Shown here piece after piece: positions 55,082-64,000 of a stretch of DNA of 64,000 nucleotides (position 1 is the first letter of the stretch; every line of letters begins with the position of its first letter). The notes under the pieces were generated by a model that saw only the letters and a list, made by a program, of their open reading frames with translations, had not been told where the DNA came from and ran no database searches. The position numbers were made by a program, and so were the translations under genes. Origin of the DNA: JANRIC01 sp033765345 (GTDB taxonomy: Bacteria; Bacteroidota; Bacteroidia; Cytophagales; Microscillaceae); the NCBI GenBank assembly GCA_033765345.1, contig JANRIC010000039.1, forward strand, positions 32,557-96,556, read 5' to 3'.

Positions 55082-58000
55082 ATGAAACACACTTTACCAT
55101 ACGTATACTTTTGGGGAATTATCTTCATCTGCTTTGCCTGTAGCGGAGGCGGCGAAAAAACCAAAGAACCCCAGATATTCAAACTCCTAAGTAGCACCGA
55201 ATCCGGAGTTACATTTGAAAATACCCTCACCGAAAACGACTCCGTCAATTACTTCACCTATCCCTACCTCTATATGGGTGGCGGTGTATCCATAGGCGAT
55301 ATCAACAATGACGGGCTGGCCGACATCTACCTCACTGGTAATATGGTCAAAAATAAGCTCTACCTCAACAAAGGCAATATGAAATTCGAGGACATCTCTG
55401 CCAAAGCTGGCGTAGAAGGTGACTCCCGCTGGATGACAGGTTGCACCATGGCTGATGTCAATGGCGATGGCTTTCTGGATATCTACGTATCCGTTTCAGG
55501 CAAATCCGCCCCCCGCGAAAACCTGCTTTATATCAACAATGGCGACCTGACTTTCACCGAAAAAGCAAAAGAATATGGCGTAGCTGACCCCGGAAATAGC
55601 ACCCAAGCTACCTTTTTTGATTATGATCAGGACAATGACTTAGACCTTTTTGTGGCCAATTACCCGATCACTCCTTTCAGTACACCCAATGGTACATACC
55701 GTTATTTGATGGATAATGTGACCCTCGAGAACTCCAGCCACCTCTATCGCAATGAAGGCGGCGAAAAATTTACAGACGTGACCAAAGATGCTGGAATGCT
55801 TAATTTCGGACTAAGCCTGAGCGCAACTTCTGCCGACATCAACCAAGACGGTTGGGCTGACCTCTACGTATCCAATGATTTTAGTACACCTGACTTCTTT
55901 TATATCAACAACGGTGACGGCACTTTCTCCGAAAAGCTCCGCGAAGCCACTCGAAGTACCTCTATGTTTGGCATGGGTACAGACATCGGCGATTTTAACA
56001 ATGACGGGCTGCTCGACATCGTACAGATGGATATGAACCCCGCAGACAATCGCCGCAACAAAGCCAATATGGCCAGTATGAACCCTGACCTTTTCTGGAG
56101 TGGCGTACAGATGGGCTTCCACTACCAGTATATGCAAAACTCCCTACAGCTCAATAACGGCTTGCACAACGGATTACCTAATTTTAGTAATATCGCCCGT
56201 CTCGCAGGTATTTCATCCACAGATTGGAGTTGGACTCCCTTGTTTGTAGACCTAGATAACGACGGCTGGAAAGACATTTTCATCTCCAATGGCACCCGAA
56301 GAGACATCAATAACAAAGACTTTTTTCACGATGTCAAAGAAAAACCGGACTTGAAAAAAAATCCTCTTAAATATGCTCTACAAATCCCCTCCGAAAAAGT
56401 AGACAATTATGCCTTTAAAAATAATGGCGATCTGACCTTTAGCAATGTCATCAAAGACTGGGGACTTAGCTTTGAAGGGTTCTCCAATGGGGCAGCTTAT
56501 GGGGATTTGGATAATGACGGAGACTTAGACCTGATTGTCTCCAACATAGACTCCCTGGTAAGTATTTTTGAAAACCAAACCAGCAACCTAAAGAAAAATC
56601 ACTTCCTGCAATTCAAACCCAAAGGACCCCAAGGAAATGTATTTGCCCTCGGTACGAAGGTTGAGATAAAAACCGGAAAACAAATACAAGTACAAGAACT
56701 CACCATGACCCGTGGATTCCAATCTTCTGTGCAACCTTTGATACATTTCGGCTTGGGTACACTTACTCAGGTGGAACAGGCCGTGGTGACCTGGCCCGAT
56801 GGGAAACAGCAAATTCTTAAAAATCTAAAAGCTGACCAAATCATTGAGTTAAAATATACGGATGCTCAAGTACCCCAAGTACTTTCTGCTCAGACAGGAA
56901 AACCCCTTTTTGAAGAAATTAGCCAAGAACTAGGCGTAGAATATCTGCACCGCGAAGATAATTACAATGATTTTGAATATGAACCGCTTTTGCCACACAG
57001 TATGTCGAAATTCGGACCCGGACTTGCCACCGGAGACGTAAACGGCGATAAACTAGAAGATTTTTTTGTGGGAGCTGCTACCAATTCCACCGGAAAACTA
57101 TATCTGCAGACTGAAGAAGGTAAATTTGAACCCGCTGCCTCTCAACCCTGGCAACTAGATTCTTTGCACGAAGATATGGGAGCAGCCTTCTTTGATGCCG
57201 AAGGAGATGGAGACTTAGACCTCTACGTGGTAAGTGGCGGCAATTCATACCGAAAACACTCCCCCAATCTACAGGATCGCCTCTACCTCAATGACGGCAA
57301 AGGAAATTTTGAAAAAAATAAAACCGCCCTGCCTAAAATGCAAACCAGCGGCTCTTGTGTAATCCCCGCAGATTTTGACGGAGACGGAGACATGGATTTA
57401 TTTGTGGGTGGAAGAGTGCTTTCACAAAGCTACCCACGCGCACCCCGCAGCTATATCCTACGCAATGAAAGTGTCGGTAAAAAGATCAAATTTACAGATA
57501 TAACTTCTCAGATTGCGCCGGAACTTGCCGAAGTAGGGATGGTCACTGATGCCGAATGGGTAGACTATGACGGCGACAAAGACCTGGATTTGGTCGTGGT
57601 CGGTGAATGGATGCCTCTCAGCTTTTTCAAAAATGAAAAAGGCAAATTCAAAAACATGACCCAAACCTACGGACTCGAAAAAACCACAGGCTGGTGGTTC
57701 AGTATCCAAAGTGCTGACTTTGACAAAGACGGTGACCGGGATTTTATCGTCGGTAATCTGGGCTTGAATTATAAATACCGGGCTAATGAAAAAGAATCTT
57801 TTGACGTATATTCGGACGATTTTGACAAAAACGGCAGGCTAGATATCGTGCTGGGTTATTATAATAACGGCATTCAATATCCGGTCAGAGGCCGTCAGTG
57901 TTCTTCCGAGCAGATTCCTATTATTCAATATAAATTCGAGACCTATAATGAATTTGCCAGTGCTACCCTTGAAGACGTGTACTCTGAGCAAAATTTAAAA

Positions 58001-58450
58001 ACAGCCCTTCATTACCAAGCCTGGACATTCGCTACGAGTTATGTAGAAAACCTAGGAAATGGCAAGTTTGCCGTGAAAAAAATGCCGAATTTTGCTCAAC
58101 TATCCAGTGTAAATGATTTTATTACCGAAGATTTTAATCAAGATGGCAACCTAGATATTATCCTGGCCGGAAATCTACACGCCTCAGAGGTCGAGACTCC
58201 CCGCAATGATGCCGGAATCGGACTTTTACTGCTGGGAAATGGGAAGGGTGATTTTAGCCCAGTGTCTATGCCCGAAAGCGGTATTCTGCTAAAATACGAC
58301 CTCAAAAAACTGGCTCTGATCAAATCCGACCAGCATTGGCTTTTGCTGGCAGCCAATAGCAACGGCCCTTTACAAATATACGGTATCAAACCCAAAAAGC
58401 AGGGAGTTGCCCTTGTATCTCAGGTAAGCCCCAAAAAAGCTAAAAAATGA
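55082..58450 (+). CDS. FG-GAP/VCBS and ASPIC/UnbV-repeat lipoprotein
   Basis: The 1122-residue protein has a lipoprotein signal (FWGIIFICFACSGGGE). Two long blocks of FG-GAP-like repeats follow (about 55-470 and 620-1080) with calcium-binding loops such as GDINNDGLADIYL, DVNGDGFLDIYV and DFDGDGDMDLFVGG. An ASPIC/UnbV unit lies at about 530-600 (GFQSSVQPLIHFGLG ... VTWPDGKQ). It is probably anchored at the outer-membrane surface as a beta-propeller glycan-binding protein. Its last 4 bases overlap the GH1 start, so the genes are translationally coupled. Confidence 0.84.
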   Translation: MKHTLPYVYFWGIIFICFACSGGGEKTKEPQIFKLLSSTESGVTFENTLTENDSVNYFTYPYLYMGGGVSIGDINNDGLADIYLTGNMVKNKLYLNKGNMKFEDISAKAGVEGDSRWMTGCTMADVNGDGFLDIYVSVSGKSAPRENLLYINNGDLTFTEKAKEYGVADPGNSTQATFFDYDQDNDLDLFVANYPITPFSTPNGTYRYLMDNVTLENSSHLYRNEGGEKFTDVTKDAGMLNFGLSLSATSADINQDGWADLYVSNDFSTPDFFYINNGDGTFSEKLREATRSTSMFGMGTDIGDFNNDGLLDIVQMDMNPADNRRNKANMASMNPDLFWSGVQMGFHYQYMQNSLQLNNGLHNGLPNFSNIARLAGISSTDWSWTPLFVDLDNDGWKDIFISNGTRRDINNKDFFHDVKEKPDLKKNPLKYALQIPSEKVDNYAFKNNGDLTFSNVIKDWGLSFEGFSNGAAYGDLDNDGDLDLIVSNIDSLVSIFENQTSNLKKNHFLQFKPKGPQGNVFALGTKVEIKTGKQIQVQELTMTRGFQSSVQPLIHFGLGTLTQVEQAVVTWPDGKQQILKNLKADQIIELKYTDAQVPQVLSAQTGKPLFEEISQELGVEYLHREDNYNDFEYEPLLPHSMSKFGPGLATGDVNGDKLEDFFVGAATNSTGKLYLQTEEGKFEPAASQPWQLDSLHEDMGAAFFDAEGDGDLDLYVVSGGNSYRKHSPNLQDRLYLNDGKGNFEKNKTALPKMQTSGSCVIPADFDGDGDMDLFVGGRVLSQSYPRAPRSYILRNESVGKKIKFTDITSQIAPELAEVGMVTDAEWVDYDGDKDLDLVVVGEWMPLSFFKNEKGKFKNMTQTYGLEKTTGWWFSIQSADFDKDGDRDFIVGNLGLNYKYRANEKESFDVYSDDFDKNGRLDIVLGYYNNGIQYPVRGRQCSSEQIPIIQYKFETYNEFASATLEDVYSEQNLKTALHYQAWTFATSYVENLGNGKFAVKKMPNFAQLSSVNDFITEDFNQDGNLDIILAGNLHASEVETPRNDAGIGLLLLGNGKGDFSPVSMPESGILLKYDLKKLALIKSDQHWLLLAANSNGPLQIYGIKPKKQGVALVSQVSPKKAKK

Positions 58451-59832
58451 AATATTTTCCCAAAGATTTTGTCTGGGGTACAGCTACATCCAGTTATCAG
58501 ATAGAGGGTGCCTGGCTCAAAGACGGCAAAGGGCTTTCTATCTGGGATGCCTTTTCCCATATTCCCGGAAATGTTTTCCAGGATCATCACGGTGATATTG
58601 CCTGCGACCATTACCACCGTTTTAGCGAAGATATTCAACTGATGAAAGCCCTCGGGGTAAAAGCGTATCGCTTTTCCATAGCTTGGCCGCGTATACTGCC
58701 TCAGGGAATCGGCCGCGTGAACCCCGCCGGAATCCAATTCTACTCCAAAATCATTGATGAGTTACTCAAAAATGAAATTACTCCTTGGGTGACACTCTAC
58801 CACTGGGACCTGCCTCTGGACTTAGATATGAAGTATGATGGATGGCTAAGCCCAGAAATTGACCGATATTTTGCTGAATATGCTGGGGTTTGTTTTGAGC
58901 ATTTTGGAGATCGAGTCAAGCACTGGATTACCTTGAATGAACCCTGGGTAGTATCTACTCTAGGTTATGGATTGGGAATCTTCGCCCCTGGCAGGAAATC
59001 AAATACAGAACCTTATCAGGTGGCTCATCACCTACTCAAAGCACACGCCCAAGCTGTATCGTTTTACCGTGAGAAGTTCCAGAGCCGTCAGCAGGGTATC
59101 ATTGGTATCACCAATAATTGTGACTGGCGCGAACCTGCCACTTTTACCCATACCGACCGCGAAGCAGCCCAAAGGGCATTGGAGTTTTTTCTTTCCTGGT
59201 TTACCGACCCAATTTATTTTGGAGATTATCCAGAGGTAATGAAAAACCGTGTCGCAGACCGCTTACCGAAGTTCAAACCCGAAGAAAAAGCTCTGATACA
59301 CGGTTCCACAGACTTTTTCGGCTTGAATCACTACACCACATTCTATGCAGCCGATGCCCGTGGCCAAGAAAGCCCAACCGATATTATCGGAAATAGTGGA
59401 CTCGCCGAAGATCAGGAAATCATTCTGAGCAGTGACCCTGCCTGGAAAAAAACCGAGATGGCTTGGAACATCGTCCCCGAAGGCTGTAAAAAACTTCTTC
59501 TCTGGATCAGCGAACGCTACAATCACCCGGATATTTATATTACCGAAAACGGCTGTGCTTTTGATGACCATCCAGACGAAAAAGGTCGGGTAGACGACCA
59601 CGACAGAATAGATTTTTACAAAAGATACATCCACGCCTGCCATGAAGCCATTGAAGAGGGCGTAAATCTGAAAGGATATTTCGCTTGGTCATTCATGGAT
59701 AATTTTGAATGGGCATCCGGTTATTCCAAACGATTCGGTTTACACTATGTAGATTATCAAACCCTAAAACGAATTCCAAAAGCTTCAGCGCATTGGTACG
59801 CTCAGGTAATTCAAAATAATGCATTGCACTAG
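58447..59832 (+). CDS. Family 1 glycoside hydrolase (beta-glucosidase type)
   Basis: The 461-residue enzyme shows the GH1 pattern: DFVWGTATSSYQIEGA, DHYHRFSEDIQLMKALGVKA, the acid/base in TLNEPW (E165), and the nucleophile in YITENG (E367). It ends in the conserved SFMDNFEWASGYSKRFG. No signal peptide is seen, so it probably works in the cytoplasm or periplasm-adjacent compartment on imported beta-linked di- or oligosaccharides. It overlaps the upstream FG-GAP gene by 4 bp and the downstream cytochrome-like gene by 1 bp (TAGTG). Confidence 0.93.
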   Translation: MKYFPKDFVWGTATSSYQIEGAWLKDGKGLSIWDAFSHIPGNVFQDHHGDIACDHYHRFSEDIQLMKALGVKAYRFSIAWPRILPQGIGRVNPAGIQFYSKIIDELLKNEITPWVTLYHWDLPLDLDMKYDGWLSPEIDRYFAEYAGVCFEHFGDRVKHWITLNEPWVVSTLGYGLGIFAPGRKSNTEPYQVAHHLLKAHAQAVSFYREKFQSRQQGIIGITNNCDWREPATFTHTDREAAQRALEFFLSWFTDPIYFGDYPEVMKNRVADRLPKFKPEEKALIHGSTDFFGLNHYTTFYAADARGQESPTDIIGNSGLAEDQEIILSSDPAWKKTEMAWNIVPEGCKKLLLWISERYNHPDIYITENGCAFDDHPDEKGRVDDHDRIDFYKRYIHACHEAIEEGVNLKGYFAWSFMDNFEWASGYSKRFGLHYVDYQTLKRIPKASAHWYAQVIQNNALH

Positions 59833-61388
59833 TGAAAATATATAAAAATATTTATAAATATTTGATTGTCACCGTATTCTTGGCAGGAGTGACACTGATT
59901 TTGTTTCAGTTTGTTATTCAGAAAAAAGAAGAGGGGCAAGCAGCCTTTGAGAGTTATTGTGCTTCTTGTCATGTATTGCCAAACCCTTCAGACCTACCCA
60001 AAACCGTTTGGGATAAATACCTGTTACCCGAAATGGGAGCGCGACTAGGCATAAAAACCCCCGGCTATGATCCTTTCAAAAGGCTGGACATGGAAGAAAG
60101 TTTTTATCTTAAAAATACCAATACGTACCCCGAAACCCCCCAAATAAAAGCAGCCGATTGGGCACAACTCAAAAAGTATATTCTTAAACACGCCCCCGAT
60201 TCCCTGGATTTGAGCAGGAGCAAAATACCTAACCCTTTGAAGCTGAAGCAATTTAAAGCCTTGCTGCGATCTGTAGATCAGCGACCGGGTGCATTTGTCA
60301 CCTGCCTAAACTATCAGCCTAGCCAAAAAAACTTAGTAATTGGGAATGCTTACGGTGAACTGTACTCCTGGAAAAATTTCAAAGAATATGAATTAACCCA
60401 TACATTCGGCAGCCCGATCGTGAATTTTATTCAGGAAGGCAATAAAGAATACGTCACTGAAGTTGGTTTTTTACACCCTACCGACAACCCACTCGGCAAG
60501 TTATGGATCAAAGAATCAGGTAAACCCATTCAAAGGATAGAACAGCTACAACGACCCGTTCATTCGCTGAACATTGATTTGGACGGAGATGGAAAAGACG
60601 AAATCTTGGTATCTGAATTTGGGAACAACCGTGGGAAAATATCACTGATAAGCTGGCATAAATCTCAGAAAAAGTACGTTCAGTCTGTCTTATTGATGAT
60701 GCCTGGAGTCGTAAGAATTCTTGCAGAAGATATGGATGGAGATCACAAAAAAGACCTCGTGTTTTTATCTACACAAGGTAACGAAGCACTTCATATTTTA
60801 TACAATCGGGGCAATCTAAAATTCTCTCTTAAGACTATTCTGCGTTTCAGCCCAGGGCACGGATCATCTTGGTTCGAGCTATTTGATTATGACAAAGACG
60901 GCGACCTAGACCTTGCGCTGGTCAATGGAGATAATGCCGATTATTCCGTAACTTTAAAGCCTTTTCATGGACTTCGAATTTATCTAAATCAAGGCTCAAA
61001 TCGATTTAAGGAGGTTCTTTTTTATCCCATGCACGGTGCAACACGACTAATCGCTTCGGATTTTGACCAAGATAAAGACATTGACTTTGCCATTACTTCT
61101 TTTTTTACAGATTGGGAAAATACCCCTGAACAATCTTTTGTGTATCTTGAAAATCAAAAATCTACTTCTTATAAATTTCAAGCTTATACATTTCCAGAGG
61201 CTGCAGAGGGCGAATGGATGGTCATGGAATCAGGAGATTTTGATCAGGACGGCGATTTGGATTTGGTACTAGGCTCTTGTATCAAAGCTTCGGCTTCTTG
61301 GTCATTATTAAATCGTTGGAAAAGTCAAAATGTAGATATAATTTTCTTAGAAAATACCCTGAAATCTTCCCGCAAACGAAACTTATAA
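59832..61388 (+). CDS. Cytochrome c-like and FG-GAP-repeat protein
   Basis: GTG start at 59832 is chosen because it abuts the GH1 stop (TAGTG) and leads into a membrane/signal segment (YLIVTVFLAGVTLILFQFV, 10-28). The 518-residue protein then carries a haem-binding CASCH (43-47) with a possible distal Met68 in PEMGARLG. FG-GAP repeats from about 150 follow (DLDGDGKDEILVSE, DMDGDHKKDLVFLS, DYDKDGDLDLALVNGD). It is likely a periplasmic or outer-membrane-facing protein. A haem domain in a glucoside locus hints at an oxidative step, which is inference. Confidence 0.8.
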   Translation: MKIYKNIYKYLIVTVFLAGVTLILFQFVIQKKEEGQAAFESYCASCHVLPNPSDLPKTVWDKYLLPEMGARLGIKTPGYDPFKRLDMEESFYLKNTNTYPETPQIKAADWAQLKKYILKHAPDSLDLSRSKIPNPLKLKQFKALLRSVDQRPGAFVTCLNYQPSQKNLVIGNAYGELYSWKNFKEYELTHTFGSPIVNFIQEGNKEYVTEVGFLHPTDNPLGKLWIKESGKPIQRIEQLQRPVHSLNIDLDGDGKDEILVSEFGNNRGKISLISWHKSQKKYVQSVLLMMPGVVRILAEDMDGDHKKDLVFLSTQGNEALHILYNRGNLKFSLKTILRFSPGHGSSWFELFDYDKDGDLDLALVNGDNADYSVTLKPFHGLRIYLNQGSNRFKEVLFYPMHGATRLIASDFDQDKDIDFAITSFFTDWENTPEQSFVYLENQKSTSYKFQAYTFPEAAEGEWMVMESGDFDQDGDLDLVLGSCIKASASWSLLNRWKSQNVDIIFLENTLKSSRKRNL

Positions 61389-61800
61389 AGTTTAAGGGGC
61401 ACAGTTTGAAAGTTGAATAAAATTTTCAAATTTTTTTTGTGTTTTCGATAATTTAATTAATATTGCAAATTAATTAAGGAAACATTAATAATTCTCATCT
61501 CATATAAGGCTTCTTCATTATTTCATATACAGGGAATTTACATTTTCCTAGTAACATTTTTATTCAATAGACCAGAAGCCATTCATACAAATTTTAAGGG
61601 GCTTTTACTTTAAAAGGATTTAAGGGCAATCATGGAAGATTTTTATGATCTCAATAAACAAATCCTTTACAAAAAGATTACATAGACTAAATTGTAAGTT
61701 TTCTTACTATAAAGATAAACTTGGTTTGAGTTTTACCATCTGCGGATGGTGACAAGTTGCCTCTCCTTCCTGAAAAGTCGGGAAGGGAGGTTTTTTAGGT
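61389..61800. other. Intergenic region ending the glucoside locus
   Basis: No gene supported; AT-rich. It ends in a terminator at 61760-61796. Confidence 0.5.
61760..61796 (+). terminator. Rho-independent terminator
   Basis: Stem CCTCTCCTTCC (61760-61770) with GGAAGGGAGG (61781-61790), one bulged base, followed by T6. It is oriented for the plus strand, although 370 bp from the last plus-strand stop. Confidence 0.65.
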
Positions 61801-63318
61801 TTAAAAATCCTTTTCTTCATCATAAAATACCAAGTAACTACGGATAAGCACCCCGTCCGAATGTTCTTGGGTTTCTAGCACAGCGTCGGTAAGTTTTAAT
61901 TGATTATTGACAAAAACGAGATAAACGGCTTCTGCAAGTCCGAGGCTTTTGGCATAATAAGCCAGTTGTTTTTTTCCTTTATTGAACTGAGCTTCGTAAT
62001 AATAAATCTTGCTTTCTATGAGATATTCTCGTTTGTCCAAGTAAATAATAAGGTCACTTCTTCCGAGTCCTGTATGGGCTTCACGGTAGCTTTTGCCCTC
62101 GGCCACCTGTAAGAATGCCTGGATGTACGTCTCAAAGCTATAGAGCAAAGCGGCTTCTTTGATGGATTTGTAGTTGCCGTTTTCGTCTTTTTCTCTGAAA
62201 TAATTAAAGCCTCGTCGTTTTACATAATCCTTGTAACCCTGGATAATTTTGTCAAAATCAATCAGTCCGTCTTGATTTTGAAACTCCTTGATGATCAGAT
62301 TTTGTTGGATTTCCCTTTGCTCGCCGTTGGTGTAGGGATAGAGGGCATTATAAAGGCGTTTTTTATAATAAGGTACCCAAAATTCTACGTAACCTGCTTC
62401 GTTTTCCTGAATCAAACCCAGGGTATGCAGGAATTTTATTTCGGGGCGATCAATTGTAAAAGGAATCTCAGCCTCACGAAAGAGTAAATTTTCCAAAAAA
62501 GGGCGATAGTCTTTTACTTTGTTGAGGATGTTAGAAAAGTTTTTGTCGATGGCTTTGTTGAGGTACCAATCTTCTACCTCGAGATAGTCGTGATAGTTGA
62601 TGAGTTCCTTGCCTTCGTTGCGCTCCACGAGTTGGGCGGCAAAGCCATTGACCAGTCCGGGTTGATTGGCAGTAATTTCGCTGATTTTGGCTTTTACCTT
62701 TTCTTCAAACAGTTGCCCTGTTTCGGTTTCGTGCTGTCCGAGCAATTCAAAAGTTTCTTCAGTACTAAAATAAGGTATGGACAAACTATCGGCAATATTA
62801 AAAGGGGAGGCATAATCCTGCATAATTCCGACGATGTTACTTACCCCAACTAAAATAACGCTTTTGAGGGCGTGATATTCGCGGTTGTGGTATGCGTTGC
62901 GGATGGTATGCAAAAACTCTCCCAAATATTCGGGATTCAGCCCTTCTACTTCATCAATAATCAAAACCAATTTGCGTTCGGTGATATTTTCAAGGGCGTA
63001 AAATACCTCGGAGAGATTTTCTTGTGTAAACTGGGTTTTCCAGAATTTATTCATTTCTCCACGCAGGCGAATAAGAAAAGAGGAAACCGGAACAGTTCTG
63101 TAATTCTCGACATTGATTTGACATACTTCATAGCCTTTTTTGATCAGTTCTACCGCCAAGAGTCTGAAATAAGTACTCTTACCAGTTTGGCGAGGTGCCC
63201 ATAAGGCAAAGTAGCGATCTCTCTCCACCATTTTAATGCCCTTAGCCACCAAAGCAGTGCGGGGAAGGGTGTAGTGTTGAGTCGGGATATTGGGTCCGGA
63301 GGTATTGAAGTATCTCAT
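61801..63318 (-). CDS. AAA-ATPase with C-terminal PD-(D/E)XK nuclease domain
   Basis: The 505-residue protein starts RYFNTSGPNIPTQHYTLPR, then Walker A APRQTGKST (41-49), Walker B LVLIIDEVE (117-125), SVILVGVSN (sensor-1 region), a winged-helix-like middle, and a C-terminal nuclease-like GRSDLIIYLDKREYLIESK (419-437). The Asp422, Glu435 and Lys437 spacing fits the PD-(D/E)XK fold. Similar ATPase-nuclease proteins are common and poorly characterised in Bacteroidota. It shares the PRQxGKS-type P-loop with the two ATPases of the TIR operon. A 21-bp tandem array lies just upstream of its start. Confidence 0.83.
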   Translation of the reverse strand: MRYFNTSGPNIPTQHYTLPRTALVAKGIKMVERDRYFALWAPRQTGKSTYFRLLAVELIKKGYEVCQINVENYRTVPVSSFLIRLRGEMNKFWKTQFTQENLSEVFYALENITERKLVLIIDEVEGLNPEYLGEFLHTIRNAYHNREYHALKSVILVGVSNIVGIMQDYASPFNIADSLSIPYFSTEETFELLGQHETETGQLFEEKVKAKISEITANQPGLVNGFAAQLVERNEGKELINYHDYLEVEDWYLNKAIDKNFSNILNKVKDYRPFLENLLFREAEIPFTIDRPEIKFLHTLGLIQENEAGYVEFWVPYYKKRLYNALYPYTNGEQREIQQNLIIKEFQNQDGLIDFDKIIQGYKDYVKRRGFNYFREKDENGNYKSIKEAALLYSFETYIQAFLQVAEGKSYREAHTGLGRSDLIIYLDKREYLIESKIYYYEAQFNKGKKQLAYYAKSLGLAEAVYLVFVNNQLKLTDAVLETQEHSDGVLIRSYLVFYDEEKDF

Positions 63319-63406
63319 AAATCACTTGACAGTATTAGGCCAATTTAGTAAAAATTAAGAGATTTACAAGCAGATTTTGATCATGGTTTGGCGTTGGGTT
63401 TCTTTA

Positions 63407-63679
63407 CTTCAAAGAATGTCTTTTCACCCTGAAGGAATTTTATTTTACTCTTAAGAAAGCCTATTTACCCTGAAGAAATCCTACTTTGCCCTGAAGAAAT
63501 CTAATTTTATGCTAAAGAAATCCTACTTTATCCTGAAGGAATCCTACTTTGCCCTCAAGAAGCCCTTCTTTGGTCTAAAGATACCCTACTTTACCCTAAA
63601 GAAAGCCTATTGTAGACCAAAGCAGCTTTGGTTCATGAGGAAGAAATCCTATTTTATGCTAAAAAACCTATTTGCTCCT
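63407..63679. repeat. Degenerate 21-bp tandem array, about 13 units
   Basis: Units resemble CTGAAGAAATCCTACTTTGC plus C. Thirteen consecutive units are recognisable from 63407 to 63679, nearly all 21 bp, with single-base length changes around 63428 and 63469. It is far more diverged than the 13559-13811 array. Codon-aligned, the units read LKKSYFA against WKNSLSM in the first array, so the two may be one repeat class. Confidence 0.75.
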
Positions 63680-63742
63680 TACTTATTAGAAGACAGATAT
63701 AAAGGACAACAGCATGGCCGTCTGCTTGAGCCTCCCCCAACC

Positions 63743-63823
63743 TTGTCATCCTGTAAAGGAACTTGTTTAATCCCACCGAATCGTAATTTGTAAAAAGTTC
63801 CTTTCTTTATGAGAGGATGACAA
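63743..63823. repeat. Two-tier inverted repeat
   Basis: Outer arms TTGTCATCCT (63743-63752) and AGGATGACAA (63814-63823); inner arms AAAGGAACTT (63755-63764) and AAGTTCCTTT (63795-63804). It is followed by a short T run but has a long loop, so it is more likely a dispersed palindrome than a terminator. Confidence 0.65.
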
Positions 63824-63830
63824 TGTTTTT

Positions 63831-63853
63831 TATACCCAGATTAAAGTGATTTA
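63831..63853 (+). repeat. Dispersed intergenic motif, copy 3
   Basis: TATACCCAGATTAAAGTGAT followed by TTA; see copies at 41329-41350 and 47018-47038. Confidence 0.5.
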
Positions 63854-63904
63854 GGAAACACAAGACCCCTGCGGGGCAAGTTTTTTTGATTGTAGCTAAG
63901 GCTT

Positions 63905-63937
63905 AACGACAAGATCGCTCGAAGCGATCTTGTCGTT
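63905..63937. repeat. Perfect 15-bp-arm hairpin
   Basis: AACGACAAGATCGCT (63905-63919), loop CGA, AGCGATCTTGTCGTT (63923-63937). No T tract follows, so it is a stem-loop element rather than a classic terminator. Confidence 0.75.
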
Positions 63938-64000
63938 GCTCGGCTAAAATTTTCCTCCACCCCTTACTAAATTATCTTCCTGAATTTGCTTATTTTTATC

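Larger units (their letters stand above)
63319..64000. other. Repeat-rich non-coding region at the right end
   Basis: No gene supported. It holds a degenerate 21-bp array, a two-tier inverted repeat, the third copy of the dispersed motif and a perfect hairpin. Short open frames here arise from the 21-bp array. Confidence 0.55.

Noticed and set aside
1..64000. tRNA, rRNA or CRISPR arrays
   Set aside because: Looked for by eye; none of the short repeats has CRISPR-like spacers, and no convincing tRNA or rRNA stretch was seen. A covariance-model scan would be decisive.

Overview
The window looks like a chromosomal segment of a Bacteroidota bacterium, most likely a Cytophagales-type gliding or marine lineage. 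The evidence is a SusC/SusD pair, three large secreted proteins with C-terminal YPxP-type type IX secretion (T9SS) sorting domains, TPR-SpoIIE and 7TMR-DISM signalling proteins, a DUF2723 membrane protein, ATP-type PEP carboxykinase, TAnnTTTG-like promoter elements and no Shine-Dalgarno pattern. I could not place genus or species, and saw no rRNA, tRNA or CRISPR.

Layout. 1-2.0 kb: 3' part of a PKD-repeat T9SS protein. 2.1-6.0 kb: TPR-SpoIIE phosphatase, UPF0173 hydrolase, and a SiaC-like (DUF1987) protein. 6.0-12.5 kb: Upf1-like helicase, alanine/sodium symporter with a large insertion, aminotransferase, M20 amidohydrolase. 12.6-13.8 kb: Uma2 nuclease followed by a 21-bp minisatellite. 13.9-16.3 kb: minus-strand operon of MlaF-like ATPase, alpha/beta hydrolase and methyltransferase. 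16.3-20.5 kb: remnant of a dienelactone hydrolase, outer-membrane barrel, a lipoprotein gene whose signal peptide is out of frame because of a 10-bp tandem repeat, DUF4256, and the intact dienelactone hydrolase. 20.5-29.2 kb: a non-coding region with an ISL3-like MITE and two T10 tracts, then a 2648-residue malectin/SprB/LamG T9SS surface protein.

29.4-34.8 kb: the most interesting block, a tight three-gene operon. It encodes a cytoplasmic TIR + AAA ATPase, a second AAA ATPase anchored in the inner membrane with a periplasmic coiled coil and beta-sandwich, and an exported beta-propeller ending in a similar beta-sandwich. It reads like a transmembrane signal relay to a TIR effector. A defence or cell-death role is inference.

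34.8-41.3 kb: PD-(D/E)XK-like protein, NrdB, small membrane protein, class II Fic protein, kelch/FN3 T9SS protein. 41.7-49.3 kb: DUF2723 protein, pckA with a small partner, and a 7TM receptor fused to a transposase-type zinc ribbon/HTH. 49.8-61.4 kb: a SusC/SusD locus followed by an overlapping FG-GAP/ASPIC lipoprotein, GH1 beta-glucosidase and cytochrome-c/FG-GAP protein, which looks like a polysaccharide or glucoside utilisation locus. 61.8-64 kb: AAA ATPase with PD-(D/E)XK nuclease, a second 21-bp array, and several inverted repeats.

All function calls come from reading motifs by eye. No database search, structure prediction or computed statistics were available.
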